NCBI GenBank assembly: GCA_947652115.1
Contig: OX393570.1
Coordinates: 7,205,915-7,269,914 of the forward strand
Direction of reading: 5' to 3'
Source: Blastomussa wellsi
Taxonomy: Eukaryota; Cnidaria; Anthozoa; Scleractinia; Plerogyridae
Length of the DNA: 64,000 nucleotides
The notes under the pieces are model-generated. The model worked only from the letters and a program-made list of their open reading frames with translations. It ran no database searches and was not told the origin of the DNA. Shown here one piece after another: positions 50,001 through 54,032 of this stretch. Each line of letters begins with the position of its first letter. The first letter of the stretch is position 1. The translations under genes and the position numbers were made by a program.

Positions 50001-51839
50001 TCAACCCATAGATGGTTTTCACTCAGGTGATAAGGCAGCCATATTGGTGGACTAAACATTTTATGCCATATATGTTGTGGTTCAATTTTATCCTTGGTTT
50101 AAATTTCTGTAATATATAGATTTAGCCAAAAGCAGAGCTCAGTATTTTTGCTGGTTCTTAACAATTTCTGAAATTGCGTGCTAAAATTGCATTCATTAAA
50201 AGTACTAGCATGCGCAACTACTCAAGAAAGATTCTACAGCTGAAATAAATAATTATAATTACAAATGTCAACTCCAATTGCAGAATTTCCACTGAGAATA
50301 ACCATGAAAAAATCCTGCCAGAAGCAAAACAATCGGACCTGAGATGGCAATCGATGAAAAAACTCAATACCTGGTCAGCAGTCAACTTCAAAAAACATGT
50401 GACCTCGATGAGTTCTAAATCCCACAATCTGGTTATGCGATACTGGTCAGCAGATACCTTCTTTTGACAGCTGTCAATTGACCACAACATGGCAAAGATG
50501 TAAGCTTATGGTAACCTTTAAAAATGTTAACCAGGTCGAACTCTCTGGACTACGGCCACCATATCGATATTTCGGGCAACGTCATACGGACATACATATT
50601 TTGCATGCGCCTGCGAATCATGCCGCTTGCCATTTTGACCATGAGAAATAAAAGGCATGGTTCTCCTGTTTGTACTTTGAATGCATTCTTGGTTCTCCTA
50701 TTTCTGTAGGTATGGGGCTCCGCTCTGCGGCCGGAGCTCTGATATAATTTGTTTCAAACTCATTATCATACAATAATTATGTAAACTAAAATTTAGACCA
50801 AGGATAAAATTGAACCACAAGATACAGCTGTATACACTTCCTTGTACAAAACAAAGGACTGTTTAAACAAATTTGTAGTTACAGCCTGGATTTGTAAAAT
50901 TATACAAATCAAGCAAAGTAGTTTTATTGGTATATAAAGACTGCAATGACAAATACTTATTAAAAAATAGTTAACCTCTTCAAATCTTCCTTTAATTGGT
51001 CAAATTTGATTTTAGTTCATTCTTGAAATATAACAGAACTTCCATGCTATAGGTTCAGCTTTGTAACATTTCCCTGTAAATTTCTTAATTGTTGATGCCT
51101 TTGATCTCGTTTATAAATATAATCATCCCAGTTTGATCTTTCTAATTAATTACTCTTCGTTTTATGTACTGTAGAAACGTAGAGTCTAGCGATTTTCTAC
51201 CTTAAAAATCATCACAGACAATTAAACAAAATTGCAGTAATGTATTAAAATAATAATCATTTCATTTGACCACTACTTGAATGGGGCATGAATTCGAAGC
51301 AAAATCCTAAAATTCCATTGTATACCCACAAGCATTAATTATAGCATACCGATCCATGAATCAACAGTTTATCATCACAAAGAAAATAATTCGTTTCATC
51401 CAGAAAACAGAACTCTTCTTTTTCGGAATTTGAGCAATACTGGCAAAGTGACGAAGAAAGGATCACGAAAGCGTTCGGGAGAACTGCTCGCGGACTCGGC
51501 GTGTTCCCCACGCGCGCTGGCACGCGAGAGTGAGTTAGCATTCGTCAAGTTTTCCCAACACTGATCCGATGAAGTACAAACAATTTAGCCTTTAAAATGG
51601 CAAAAGAAAGGCAAAAAACGCAGAGAAAAGCAATACTAACCTGCGAATTTGCTATTCTGCATACAAGAAAAAGTAGGACGAAAAGAGAGGTCGCCCTGAA
51701 GATGTAAAACGTGAAAAAATACTGTTAGTGAGACAATCCGCTCGTAAAACCGGGTAAAGCGACGTTTGAACGGGGCAACAGCTGCCCTGGGAATTTTATA
51801 AAAAGTAGCAAACGTTTAGCAAACCTACCATAACCTCAT
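1..51839 (-). CDS. Collagen IV-like alpha chain with an internal vWA domain (3' end outside window)
   Basis: A secreted extracellular-matrix collagen, probably of basement membrane or mesoglea. Forty exons were assigned by splice sites and reading phase and give about 1,540 codons in the window. Order: signal peptide (about residues 1-22), Cys-rich 7S-like segment (23-69), interrupted Gly-X-Y helix (70-974), vWA domain (975-1166), then more helix to the window edge. Exons (transcript order): 51829-51839, 51641-51695, 51350-51439, 49083-49133, 48662-48706, 47923-47967, 46917-46961, 44444-44488, 43261-43323, 40384-40464, 39702-39746, 38909-38944, 38463-38498, 37695-37721, 36882-36917, 33404-33457, 31128-31190, 30466-30498, 27679-27789, 27350-27394, 26820-26873, 26299-26355, 24156-24345, 23736-23912, 22445-22740, 20788-21003, 19849-20047, 19532-19696, 17716-17892, 15428-15649, 14102-14254, 13424-13755, 10083-10326, 8973-9161, 8332-8535, 7102-7218, 5340-5504, 4957-5145, 3429-3671, 1-21. 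The 5' exons match the plus-strand collagen IV gene. Whether it ends in an NC1 domain cannot be seen. Confidence 0.9.
248..419. repeat. Two-copy tandem duplication (about 82 bp each)
   Basis: Copies at 251-331 and 338-419 start GAAGTTTTGAACGACTAG and differ at a few positions. The same kind of sequence (AAAACAATTAGA...GCGATAGT) recurs near 15150 and 43690, so it belongs to a dispersed family. Confidence 0.75.
518..886. mobile_element. TTAA-flanked MITE (369 bp)
   Basis: Left end TTAAAGGGGCACTGTCA and right end TGACAGTGCTCCTTTAA are inverted copies with one mismatch. It lies in the last minus intron of the window. A one-sided relative begins near 4684, and a matching end is seen near 22198-22210. 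Confidence 0.75.
1169..1356. mobile_element. Fold-back retroelement-end insertion with 13-bp target duplication
   Basis: TGCTTAACATGCA flanks the insertion at 1156-1168 and 1357-1369. The insert is the reverse complement of the dispersed end found at 16740-16896 and 46611-46767, joined to a partial inverted copy of itself. Inverted, truncated copies with variable target duplications are typical of Penelope-like elements; the family assignment is inference. Confidence 0.7.
1223..1358. repeat. Perfect 136-bp palindrome
   Basis: Arms 1223-1290 and 1291-1358 are exact reverse complements over 68 bp with no spacer. Confidence 0.95.
1681..3003. repeat. 63-bp minisatellite (18 units) with divergent longer units
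   Basis: Units start at 1681, 1744, 1807, 1870, 1934, 1998, then every 63 bp to 2754. Two units are 64 bp. They are nearly identical. From about 2816 to 3003 there are longer, diverged relatives. The period is a multiple of three and the minus strand stays open in one frame, giving a 21-residue repeat beginning [14 protein letters not shown]. No splice-compatible start or collagen register supports coding; it lies in an intron. Confidence 0.95.
3004..3420 (+). pseudogene. Non-LTR retrotransposon (LINE) 3' fragment
   Basis: The translated segment contains [18 protein letters not shown], then [21 protein letters not shown], resembling the C-terminal Cys/His region after the reverse transcriptase of L1-like LINEs. 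An in-frame TAA after VQTF is followed, still in frame, by [18 protein letters not shown]. No reverse transcriptase core remains. It is antisense to the host gene. Confidence 0.8.
3429..3671 (-). CDS. Minus collagen exon 39 (243 bp), contains RGD
   Basis: Perfect Gly-X-Y from [10 protein letters not shown] to [16 protein letters not shown] includes an Arg-Gly-Asp in the helix (about 3498-3506). Split Gly at both ends. Confidence 0.93.
4153..4308. mobile_element. Fold-back MITE (about 156 bp)
   Basis: Ends CCAAGCGATGTATTATACTG and the inverted CAGTATAATACATGGCTTAG face each other, with the inner arms continuing into CATAAAACAC. Confidence 0.75.
4957..5145 (-). CDS. Minus collagen exon 38 (189 bp)
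   Basis: Reads [15 protein letters not shown] onward; break [10 protein letters not shown]; two GMP/GYP-rich triplets; ends GPFGEL plus split Gly. Confidence 0.92.
5340..5504 (-). CDS. Minus collagen exon 37 (165 bp)
   Basis: Reads [18 protein letters not shown] onward; breaks at ANVPG and NSTPG (an N-S-T sequon); split Gly at both ends. Confidence 0.92.
6050..6097. repeat. Short hairpin of a dispersed family
   Basis: TTCCCAGGGTCT and its inverted AGACCCTGGGAA are separated by a few bases. The same motif, with CCTCGTTCCCAGGGTCTC, recurs at 25805. Confidence 0.6.
6120..6830. other. Intronic stretch with an unassigned 145-codon ORF
   Basis: The plus strand at 6320-6757 is open for 145 codons. 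The product shows no domain I recognise and no low-complexity signal. It lies antisense in a collagen intron and is more likely transposon debris or chance than a gene. Confidence 0.3.
7102..7218 (-). CDS. Minus collagen exon 36 (117 bp)
   Basis: Perfect triplets from [13 protein letters not shown] to GLTGVQ; split Gly at both ends. Confidence 0.92.
7410..7885 (-). mobile_element. tRNA-derived SINE, with an inverted second fragment
   Basis: On the minus strand 7564-7489 gives a tRNA-like fold with GGCTTCA/TGAAGCC acceptor arms and a TTCGAATCC-type B box. The anticodon arm does not pair well, so it is not a functional tRNA. Downstream sequence (TATGAAATAATTCATA, gaatgatcat) repeats in inverted form to about 7885, indicating two head-to-tail or inverted SINE copies. 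Confidence 0.7.
8034..8170. repeat. Dispersed repeat fragment (shared with 21230 and 50130 regions)
   Basis: Contains ATGGTCAAATTGACAG and TATTAAGAACCAG. Both recur around 21260-21500 and in inverted form around 50155-50490. Confidence 0.6.
8332..8535 (-). CDS. Minus collagen exon 35 (204 bp)
   Basis: Reads [15 protein letters not shown] onward with one break near its start; ends GAIGDP plus split Gly. Confidence 0.92.
8973..9161 (-). CDS. Minus collagen exon 34 (189 bp): helix resumes
   Basis: Perfect Gly-X-Y from [13 protein letters not shown] to GDEGTP plus split Gly, immediately after the vWA domain. Confidence 0.92.
10083..10326 (-). CDS. Minus collagen exon 33: C-terminal half of vWA domain
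   Basis: Starts [12 protein letters not shown], giving the MIDAS aspartate in LTDG, followed by [17 protein letters not shown] (beta strand and turn typical of vWA) and [14 protein letters not shown]. The Cys here and the Cys in LCGQ bracket the domain and likely pair. Ends phase 1. Confidence 0.95.
10327..13423 (-). other. Long intron splitting the vWA domain
   Basis: 3.1 kb, phase 0. Holds the TCTA microsatellite, a 28-bp near-perfect palindrome around 12394-12421 (TTAAATCCCT...) and CCCT repeats near 12040. No further exon or recognisable transposon was found. Confidence 0.7.
11191..11222. repeat. (TCTA)n microsatellite
   Basis: Eight uninterrupted TCTA units in the intron between the two vWA exons. 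Confidence 0.95.
13424..13755 (-). CDS. Minus collagen exon 32: N-terminal half of vWA domain
   Basis: Starts (L)[23 protein letters not shown] is the DxSxS part of a MIDAS metal site. Further on, [14 protein letters not shown] supplies the MIDAS threonine. Ends phase 0 at RNTSRK. Sequons occur at FNES and RNTS. vWA domains with intact MIDAS usually bind protein ligands through a divalent cation (family knowledge). Confidence 0.95.
14102..14254 (-). CDS. Minus collagen exon 31 (153 bp): helix segment before vWA
   Basis: Sixteen perfect triplets from [10 protein letters not shown] to GQKGKTG, then V-I and one base of the next codon (phase 1). This ends the helix directly before the vWA domain. 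Confidence 0.9.
14530..14640. repeat. Truncated relative of the 35091-36050 TIR element
   Basis: GTGGTTCCAGAAAATATCCA followed by TACCCCCC matches the terminal repeat of the larger element; no matching right end was found. Confidence 0.65.
14985..15262. repeat. Dispersed repeat also present at 43500-43795
   Basis: Shares GGTTCTCCCAC, TTTTCTAT, GATAGAAAAC and a final GTAGTCTAATTGTTAAATAG-like end with the second copy. Confidence 0.65.
15428..15649 (-). CDS. Minus collagen exon 30 (222 bp)
   Basis: Reads [13 protein letters not shown] onward; breaks at [19 protein letters not shown] and GVPTKG; split Gly at both ends. Confidence 0.9.
16740..16896 (+). repeat. Dispersed retroelement end, copy 2
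   Basis: Begins CGCTCCGACGAAGGGCTAAC after a short AT run and ends TTACCCCCTCTA. Nearly identical to 46611-46767 and to the inverted copy at 1169-1356. Confidence 0.75.
16905..17045. mobile_element. TTAA-ended fold-back MITE (about 140 bp)
   Basis: TTAACCGCATTCAGCTGACT and the inverted end AGTCAGCTGAATGCGGTTAA form long arms that continue with GCTTAGCGACC. Confidence 0.85.
17716..17892 (-). CDS. Minus collagen exon 29 (177 bp)
   Basis: Reads [16 protein letters not shown] onward; break at GGSRDGPNG; two N-G-T sequons; ends GLKGRK plus split Gly. Confidence 0.9.
18231..18404. mobile_element. Fold-back MITE (174 bp)
   Basis: TGACCATTTTC and inverted GAAAATGGTCA bound arms of about 50 bp that include CCCATAATACACCTTGTTT. 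Confidence 0.85.
19532..19696 (-). CDS. Minus collagen exon 28 (165 bp)
   Basis: Reads (G)[17 protein letters not shown] onward, with N-G-T sequon and GDDAPGPAG break, ending GPAGPQ plus split Gly. Confidence 0.9.
19849..20047 (-). CDS. Minus collagen exon 27 (199 bp): hydrophobic interruption
   Basis: Starts [16 protein letters not shown]. Contains the break [15 protein letters not shown] and ends KGDDRINL plus split Gly (phase 1). Confidence 0.9.
20788..21003 (-). CDS. Minus collagen exon 26 (216 bp): long charged interruption
   Basis: Seventy-two codons, phase 0 both ends. Perfect triplets flank [19 protein letters not shown], a charged break of roughly 13 residues with a Pro-rich end. 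Ends GVTGPPGLP. Confidence 0.9.
21045..21545. repeat. Dispersed repeat copy (related to 50115-50745)
   Basis: Shares GGTCAATTGACAGCTGTCAA and the CAGCGGAAATTCTGCAATTG block with the inverted copy at 50260-50490, and the GGAGAACCATGCATT block with 50660-50700. Confidence 0.65.
22445..22740 (-). CDS. Minus collagen exon 25 (296 bp): Cys-rich interruption
   Basis: Begins with the non-collagenous [16 protein letters not shown], then helix, then [13 protein letters not shown], then helix ending GRPGFP. Two Cys pairs (CREGDC and CPVC) sit inside the helical region, about 35 residues apart. They could form intrachain loops or interchain bonds (inference). Confidence 0.9.
23021..23183. mobile_element. 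Fold-back MITE (about 163 bp)
   Basis: CATGTACCGTGTTTCTATCG is inverted at the right end as CGATAGAAACACAAAGTACATG-like sequence. The inner arms share TTTGGGAGAAC. A diverged relative is near 62560-62645. Confidence 0.8.
23736..23912 (-). CDS. Minus collagen exon 24 (177 bp)
   Basis: Split Gly at both ends. Reads [16 protein letters not shown] onward, with one break at GLPMP, ending GEVGPRGPK plus a G. Confidence 0.9.
24156..24345 (-). CDS. Minus collagen exon 23 (190 bp): switch to phase-1 exons
   Basis: Starts phase 0 ([14 protein letters not shown]) and ends phase 1 in a split Gly codon. The interruption GASVF lies mid-exon. From here the gene uses large exons with split Gly codons, apart from the junctions of exons 25-26 and 26-27. 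Confidence 0.88.
24478..24737 (-). mobile_element. SINE with tRNA-Gln-like head
   Basis: On the minus strand the head has GGCCTAATGGTGAG (A box), a GGACTCTGGATCC anticodon arm (CTG) and GGGTTCGAGCC (B box). The body reads GATGCTAGTCCATCGCAGGG on the plus strand, a block seen in widespread animal SINEs. Mutated, not a tRNA gene. Confidence 0.7.
25473..25735. repeat. Two-copy local duplication (about 130 bp)
   Basis: CGGCCGCAAAACAAACGATG followed by AAGCAAGAACCATGAAGACT occurs at about 25475 and again at about 25621, each followed by CCACGGCCTCAAA. Confidence 0.8.
26101..26126. repeat. Short CCCTAA interstitial telomere-like repeat
   Basis: About four units of CCCTAA, one with an extra A. Too short to mean a telomere. 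Confidence 0.75.
26299..26355 (-). CDS. Minus collagen exon 22 (57 bp)
   Basis: Reads [19 protein letters not shown]. The join to exon 23 gives DRG-GGLPGG, a two-residue imperfection. A small exon could have been missed between 24346 and 26298, but none was recognised there. Confidence 0.8.
26820..26873 (-). CDS. Minus collagen exon 21 (54 bp) with GC donor
   Basis: Reads [18 protein letters not shown]. The donor is GAG|GCAAGT, so this is a GC-AG intron; the remaining donor bases are consensus. Confidence 0.83.
27350..27394 (-). CDS. Minus collagen exon 20 (45 bp)
   Basis: Reads [15 protein letters not shown]; five perfect triplets. Confidence 0.85.
27679..27789 (-). CDS. Minus collagen exon 19 (111 bp)
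   Basis: Thirty-seven codons beginning [17 protein letters not shown] and ending GEPGEKGIM; one short break at EDATGRG. Phase 0. Confidence 0.88.
27921..28110. repeat. 95-bp tandem duplication
   Basis: Copies 27921-28015 and 28016-28110 abut exactly, start ACTCAGACTGTTCTCC and differ by only a few bases. Confidence 0.95.
28357..28746. mobile_element. TIR element with CAGGGCTGAAA ends
   Basis: CAGGGCTGAAAGTAAT and inverted ATTATTTTCAGCCCTG bound about 390 bp. Internal GGCCGGTCA/GGCCGGTGA blocks recur. The ends resemble hAT elements but no clean 8-bp duplication is visible. Confidence 0.55.
29129..30431. mobile_element. TTAA-flanked element (1.3 kb)
   Basis: TTAAGGTTGCCGTAGACCTTT at the left and inverted AAAGGTCCACGGTAGCCTTAA at the right. 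TTAA target sites suggest piggyBac-type insertion (inference). No transposase ORF. Confidence 0.7.
30466..30498 (-). CDS. Minus collagen exon 18 (33 bp)
   Basis: Reads [11 protein letters not shown]. It lacks the leading Gly, so with exon 17 it forms one interruption, SNDTL-FE. Confidence 0.75.
31128..31190 (-). CDS. Minus collagen exon 17 (63 bp)
   Basis: Starts [16 protein letters not shown] and ends SNDTL, leaving the register at its 3' end with an N-D-T sequon. Confidence 0.82.
31503..32247. mobile_element. Non-autonomous hAT-like transposon (745 bp) with 8-bp target duplication
   Basis: CCCTGAGC flanks it at 31495-31502 and 32248-32255. Terminal inverted repeats start CCCAGGGGGGGTACTCAAAA and extend some 44 bp. 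Inside both ends are several copies of CCCAAAAAAATAC. The 8-bp duplication and CAGGG ends fit the hAT superfamily (established knowledge). Confidence 0.88.
31661..31987 (+). other. 108-codon ORF inside the hAT-like element, possible captured 3' exon
   Basis: Contains [18 protein letters not shown] and [16 protein letters not shown], a balanced soluble composition unlike the surrounding low-complexity repeats. TTCAAG at 31745-31750 could be a splice acceptor, and AATAAA follows the stop near 31998. Family not recognised. It may be a host exon with its polyadenylation signal carried by the element, or chance. Confidence 0.4.
33125..33312. mobile_element. TTAA-flanked MITE (188 bp)
   Basis: TTAAAGGAGCTACGTCA and inverted TGACGTAGCTCCTTTAA. 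The family has a second copy at 57139-57366. Confidence 0.85.
33404..33457 (-). CDS. Minus collagen exon 16 (54 bp, helix interruption)
   Basis: Reads [18 protein letters not shown]. The middle TGDTELLM breaks the triplet pattern. Confidence 0.78.
35091..36050. mobile_element. 960-bp TIR element with 5-bp target duplication
   Basis: Perfect 31-bp inverted repeats (35091-35121 and 36020-36050) begin TGTGGTTCCAGAAAATATCC. CAATG flanks both ends. GGGG-rich subterminal blocks with GGAAATTCC recur inside. No transposase ORF. Superfamily not assigned. Confidence 0.85.
36882..36917 (-). CDS. Minus collagen exon 15 (36 bp)
   Basis: Reads [12 protein letters not shown]; phase 0. Confidence 0.83.
37695..37721 (-). 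CDS. Minus collagen exon 14 (27 bp micro-exon)
   Basis: Reads GNRGLSGER. Very short but keeps the register and has good acceptor and GTAAGA donor. Confidence 0.78.
38463..38498 (-). CDS. Minus collagen exon 13 (36 bp)
   Basis: Reads [12 protein letters not shown], with an N-G-T sequon; phase 0. Confidence 0.82.
38909..38944 (-). CDS. Minus collagen exon 12 (36 bp)
   Basis: Reads [12 protein letters not shown]; phase 0 with consensus splice sites. Confidence 0.82.
39702..39746 (-). CDS. Minus collagen exon 11 (45 bp, helix interruption)
   Basis: Reads [15 protein letters not shown]. The triplet register breaks twice and the break holds an N-A-T glycosylation sequon. Such imperfections are typical of network collagens. 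Confidence 0.82.
39931..40345. mobile_element. TIR element interrupted by a second MITE
   Basis: Outer ends TTCAGGGACAGATACAGG and inverted CCTGTATCCGCCCCTGAA. Inside, 40093-40306 is bounded by AGGGACGGACCAT and inverted ATGGCCCGTTCCTT. Confidence 0.7.
40384..40464 (-). CDS. Minus collagen exon 10 (81 bp Gly-X-Y)
   Basis: Twenty-seven codons from [13 protein letters not shown] to GDKGKQGPK, nine perfect triplets, phase 0. Confidence 0.9.
40759..41901. mobile_element. 1.1-kb element with GGGTTCTTG ends and a GC-rich block
   Basis: AGGGTTCTTGCTAA and inverted TTAACAAGAACCCT mark the ends. 40832-40917 is a very GC-rich stem-forming block in AT-rich surroundings. ORFs at 41107-41394 and 41479-41812 show no known domain. 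Confidence 0.6.
43261..43323 (-). CDS. Minus collagen exon 9 (63 bp, Cys pair)
   Basis: Reads [10 protein letters not shown] then [11 protein letters not shown]. It aligns with the 63-bp plus-gene exon at 62428-62490, including MG, GC and the final Lys. Two Cys replace the single Cys of the GCNGTK motif. Confidence 0.9.
44002..44419. mobile_element. Palindromic TTAA-flanked MITE (418 bp)
   Basis: TTAAGTGCACCTAACCCC and inverted GGGGTTAGGTGCACTTTAA. The two halves pair almost throughout, including GGGGCGTGGGTCTATTCC arms. It lies about 25 bp from collagen exon 8. Confidence 0.9.
44444..44488 (-). CDS. Minus collagen exon 8 (45 bp Gly-X-Y)
   Basis: Reads [15 protein letters not shown]. Shares the pattern G-x-I-G-x-PGFPG with plus-gene exon 61804-61848. 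Confidence 0.9.
44926..45852. mobile_element. Tc1/mariner- or pogo-like non-autonomous element, TA target
   Basis: 28-bp inverted repeats beginning CCGTAAACTCCCGCAGATAA (one mismatch) flanked by TA on both sides. A second partial copy of the repeat lies just inside each end. It encodes no transposase. Confidence 0.85.
45300..45524 (-). pseudogene. HIRAN-like domain fragment inside the pogo-like element
   Basis: The ORF reads [18 protein letters not shown], then [17 protein letters not shown] and ETVGHLL. The order GY-x-Y, L-x-x-x-RE-x-x-N-x-x-D, V-G-H fits HIRAN domains, which bind DNA 3' ends in some helicases. About 60 residues are recognisable; the ends are not. Assignment is from memory of the family pattern. 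Confidence 0.5.
46070..46160. repeat. Shared 90-bp dispersed repeat (other copy 58405-58497)
   Basis: Both contain ACGATTTTGATCTGGTGTTT-like sequence, TTCATCCACCTGACC and TGAATAAT at the end. Confidence 0.75.
46611..46767 (+). repeat. Dispersed retroelement end, copy 3
   Basis: Starts CGCTCCGACAAAGGGCTAAC and ends TTACCCCCTCTATA; same family as 16740-16896. Confidence 0.75.
46917..46961 (-). CDS. Minus collagen exon 7 (45 bp Gly-X-Y)
   Basis: Reads [15 protein letters not shown]. Flanked by cag acceptor and GTAATA donor; phase 0. Confidence 0.88.
47923..47967 (-). CDS. Minus collagen exon 6 (45 bp Gly-X-Y)
   Basis: Reads [15 protein letters not shown]. Its ending closely matches GPRGYK of plus-gene exon 60262-60306. 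Confidence 0.9.
48662..48706 (-). CDS. Minus collagen exon 5 (45 bp Gly-X-Y)
   Basis: Reads [15 protein letters not shown]. Five perfect triplets. Same length and phase as plus-gene exon 58207-58251. Confidence 0.88.
49083..49133 (-). CDS. Minus collagen exon 4: CDC motif and start of the helix
   Basis: Reads [17 protein letters not shown]. The Cys-Asp-Cys followed by GQKG resembles the N-terminal 7S junction of collagen IV. 51 bp, phase 0, with GTAAGT donor. Confidence 0.85.
49314..49497. mobile_element. Small TIR element (about 184 bp)
   Basis: ATACATGTCAGGTTTCAAAA and inverted TTTTGAAACCCCTGACATGT; CCACCGGCTACT repeats inside. Confidence 0.7.
50075..50820. mobile_element. TIR element (746 bp)
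   Basis: TTGTGGTTCAATTTTATCCT and its inverted copy bound a segment related to 21045-21545. A 150-bp short relative is at 63823-63972. Confidence 0.8.
51350..51439 (-). CDS. Minus collagen exon 3: Cys-containing non-collagenous N-terminal segment
   Basis: Thirty codons, phase 0 on both sides. Three cysteines lie in [15 protein letters not shown] and NYFLCDDK. There is no Gly-X-Y. It sits where the collagen IV 7S crosslinking region begins and is probably involved in disulfide bonding between chains (inference). No counterpart exon was found in the plus-strand gene. Confidence 0.75.
51641..51695 (-). CDS. Minus collagen exon 2: signal peptide
   Basis: Joined to exon 1 it reads [17 protein letters not shown] followed by IANSQ: a short basic start, a hydrophobic core and a plausible cleavage site after Ala/Ser. 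The acceptor follows a pyrimidine-rich tract; the donor is GTTAGT. It sends the chain to the secretory pathway. Confidence 0.85.
51829..51839 (-). CDS. Minus collagen exon 1: start codon micro-exon
   Basis: Encodes Met-Arg-Leu plus two bases of the next codon, then a GTAGGT donor at 51828. The following intron is 133 nt and phase 2. This start is chosen because it splices in frame to a strong signal-peptide exon. Confidence 0.75.
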
Positions 51840-54027
51840 GACGAACAAATATCAAATAATTGCCAACAGGAGATTAAAGCAAGCACAGTGCTGCAGATCG
51901 CCAAACGCTTCGAGGAAAGCACAAGGGCCTGTTATGTGAGTCGCGGCTGTGTAAGTCCAAAGGAAGTGGGAAAAATCGATTGCGGTGCAATCCGATTCCC
52001 CGAGGTGGAGAGCCCGACATTTGACAGGCAGTTGTGACCTGACATTTCAGGGATTGTCTGTAAAGGCGGAGAATGACGAAAAGGAAATATCACGTTCAGG
52101 ATTGTCTCATCACACCTCAATAACACGAATAGTTGAGCACGCCTTGGCGCCAACACAATCGCCTTTTTCGCGGCAAAATCGAGGATCGGCATGTTTACTT
52201 AATAAACTGATCGATATTTCCGGTGGGGAGTAGTCCCGCCATCCAGTGGTAAACCGCTAGAGTCCACGAATTGCTTTCCAGCTGTTTCCACGTCGTTTTT
52301 GTTTAGTCTTTCGCCCTTTCACAAAACGGTTCGATGAAAGGAACGCTTGTTCTCATACACGTCTCTCAGACGGGAGGTTTGGCGAAAAAAAAAGTAAAAA
52401 AATCGGGTATTTTTCACATCTACATTCGAACCACGAAATATACAAATTATCTTGTTTCTTGATCTTATCGCCCCTGTCATCTTGCAGCTTTTCCAAATCA
52501 CCTTTCAATTTCAGATACACGAGGTCATGAGGCTGCGGGGGGCTTTATTTTGCTATTTGTCAATTTGTGCGACTTTTAACAACTGCTTTGGTCATAAGAT
52601 AAGAGTTATTGGCGAATACACACCTAATTTTCGTACAGCGACCGGCTAATAAGTGCTTTAATAAATATCCATCAACAGTTTTTGCAGTGCATTTTTTGGC
52701 ATACAACTTTACCTACCTAAGACCACACACAGAAAATACTTCGCGCATTCAATAAACAAGCGTGGGTCAACGCGTTTGTTTTCATTCACAAAAATGACTT
52801 CTTACTACAAAAAGCAAGAGACCCTGAAACCCCTTATGCTGAATTTACTCTGGTATGTTTTATTAAAAATTTATCAGGAATTGTATAAATTTTTTTAAAT
52901 TTTTATGACTTGATTTTCACAAAGAATTCCTGTGTCTTCCTTTTTCACAACTTTCGCGTGCCAAGGACAAGGCACTTTCTTCACAAACATCACGCCACTC
53001 CACAGATCTACAACCCAATAAGAATGTGCCAGGGAATATGACACTTTTTTCCTGTTCAAAGTAACATAACAACCGGTAACCAGCATTTCGGGGGGTTCCT
53101 GTGTTGGTTTTCTTTAAGCTAGTGACAGACGTTTATAGCTTGGGTCAAGTTGCCCGCGTAAAAATGATCTTTAAGTCTCAATCATCCCAGATCTACTAAA
53201 AGCTGCCGAAAAAATTACCGCTTGAGTTTCACCGCTAATATTATTTGACGTTAAGGTGCAGATTGTTTATCTTGTCTGGGAGCAATTCGCAGATCACCAT
53301 CCAGGAATGACAACAATTTGCGGTTGGAATACTTGGAGTGCCTTTTCCGGCTGCCGAAATATTTTACGAGCAAAAGAAAATTAGTCTGCCGCAATTCAAG
53401 AACACGAGTAGATCTTTCATAATCCGAAGTGGCTTTCATATTTTGGGAAGGCCACACCTTGTTGAGCTGGATAAATTTTGGGGTTTTACTTTAAAGTACA
53501 TGCACTTTTCTTTTGTGACATCTTGGTAGATGCCGTGCAGATGCTGCACCTCACAACACGTCTTCTCGTACGTTGAGAATAGAAACTACTTATAAATAAA
53601 AACAGCAATTGACAGGCTAAGCTTTTTGAAAAGCGATCAGTTGCAAGAGCAGTCCGCTGTAACGCGCCTCCAGAAGTTCCTGAGAATTTTCCGAATAATT
53701 AACCTTTAATTTAATTACGTCGTTGGTGAAGAGCGCAAGACAGATAAACTATTGTTCCACCGAGTAAAAAGCGAACCCACCCATTCATTCAATCTTGACA
53801 CTTCGGGAATTCCGCGATCTGTCAATAAATCGTGAAACATTATCACCCGTGGCCAAACGTGAAACAAAAGCCGCTTTCTCAATCTTGGCATTTAGGTCTG
53901 CCAGCCATTTTCACTGATCACCGGTTGACAAATCTCAACTCTTCACACAAAAAACCCTCGTTAGTATAGTATGACCAGATAAGAACCAAACAAGACTGGT
54001 AGCTGTTTCTGGATATATTTATTAACC
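51840..54027. promoter_or_regulatory. Shared 5' flank between divergent collagen genes (candidate bidirectional promoter)
   Basis: 2,188 bp lie between the two start codons and hold no convincing exon. It must contain both 5' UTRs and both transcription starts unless there are distant 5' exons. No clear TATA box was seen at a suitable distance from either start, and no repeat was recognised. Head-to-head collagen IV pairs with a shared promoter are known in vertebrates (COL4A1/COL4A2) and Drosophila. A promoter role here is inferred from position only. Confidence 0.55.
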
Positions 54028-54032
54028 ATGCG
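54028..54032 (+). CDS. Plus collagen exon 1: 5-nt start micro-exon
   Basis: ATG plus two bases, then donor GTACGT. The 128-nt phase-2 intron to 54160 closely matches the 133-nt phase-2 first intron of the minus gene. Confidence 0.7.
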
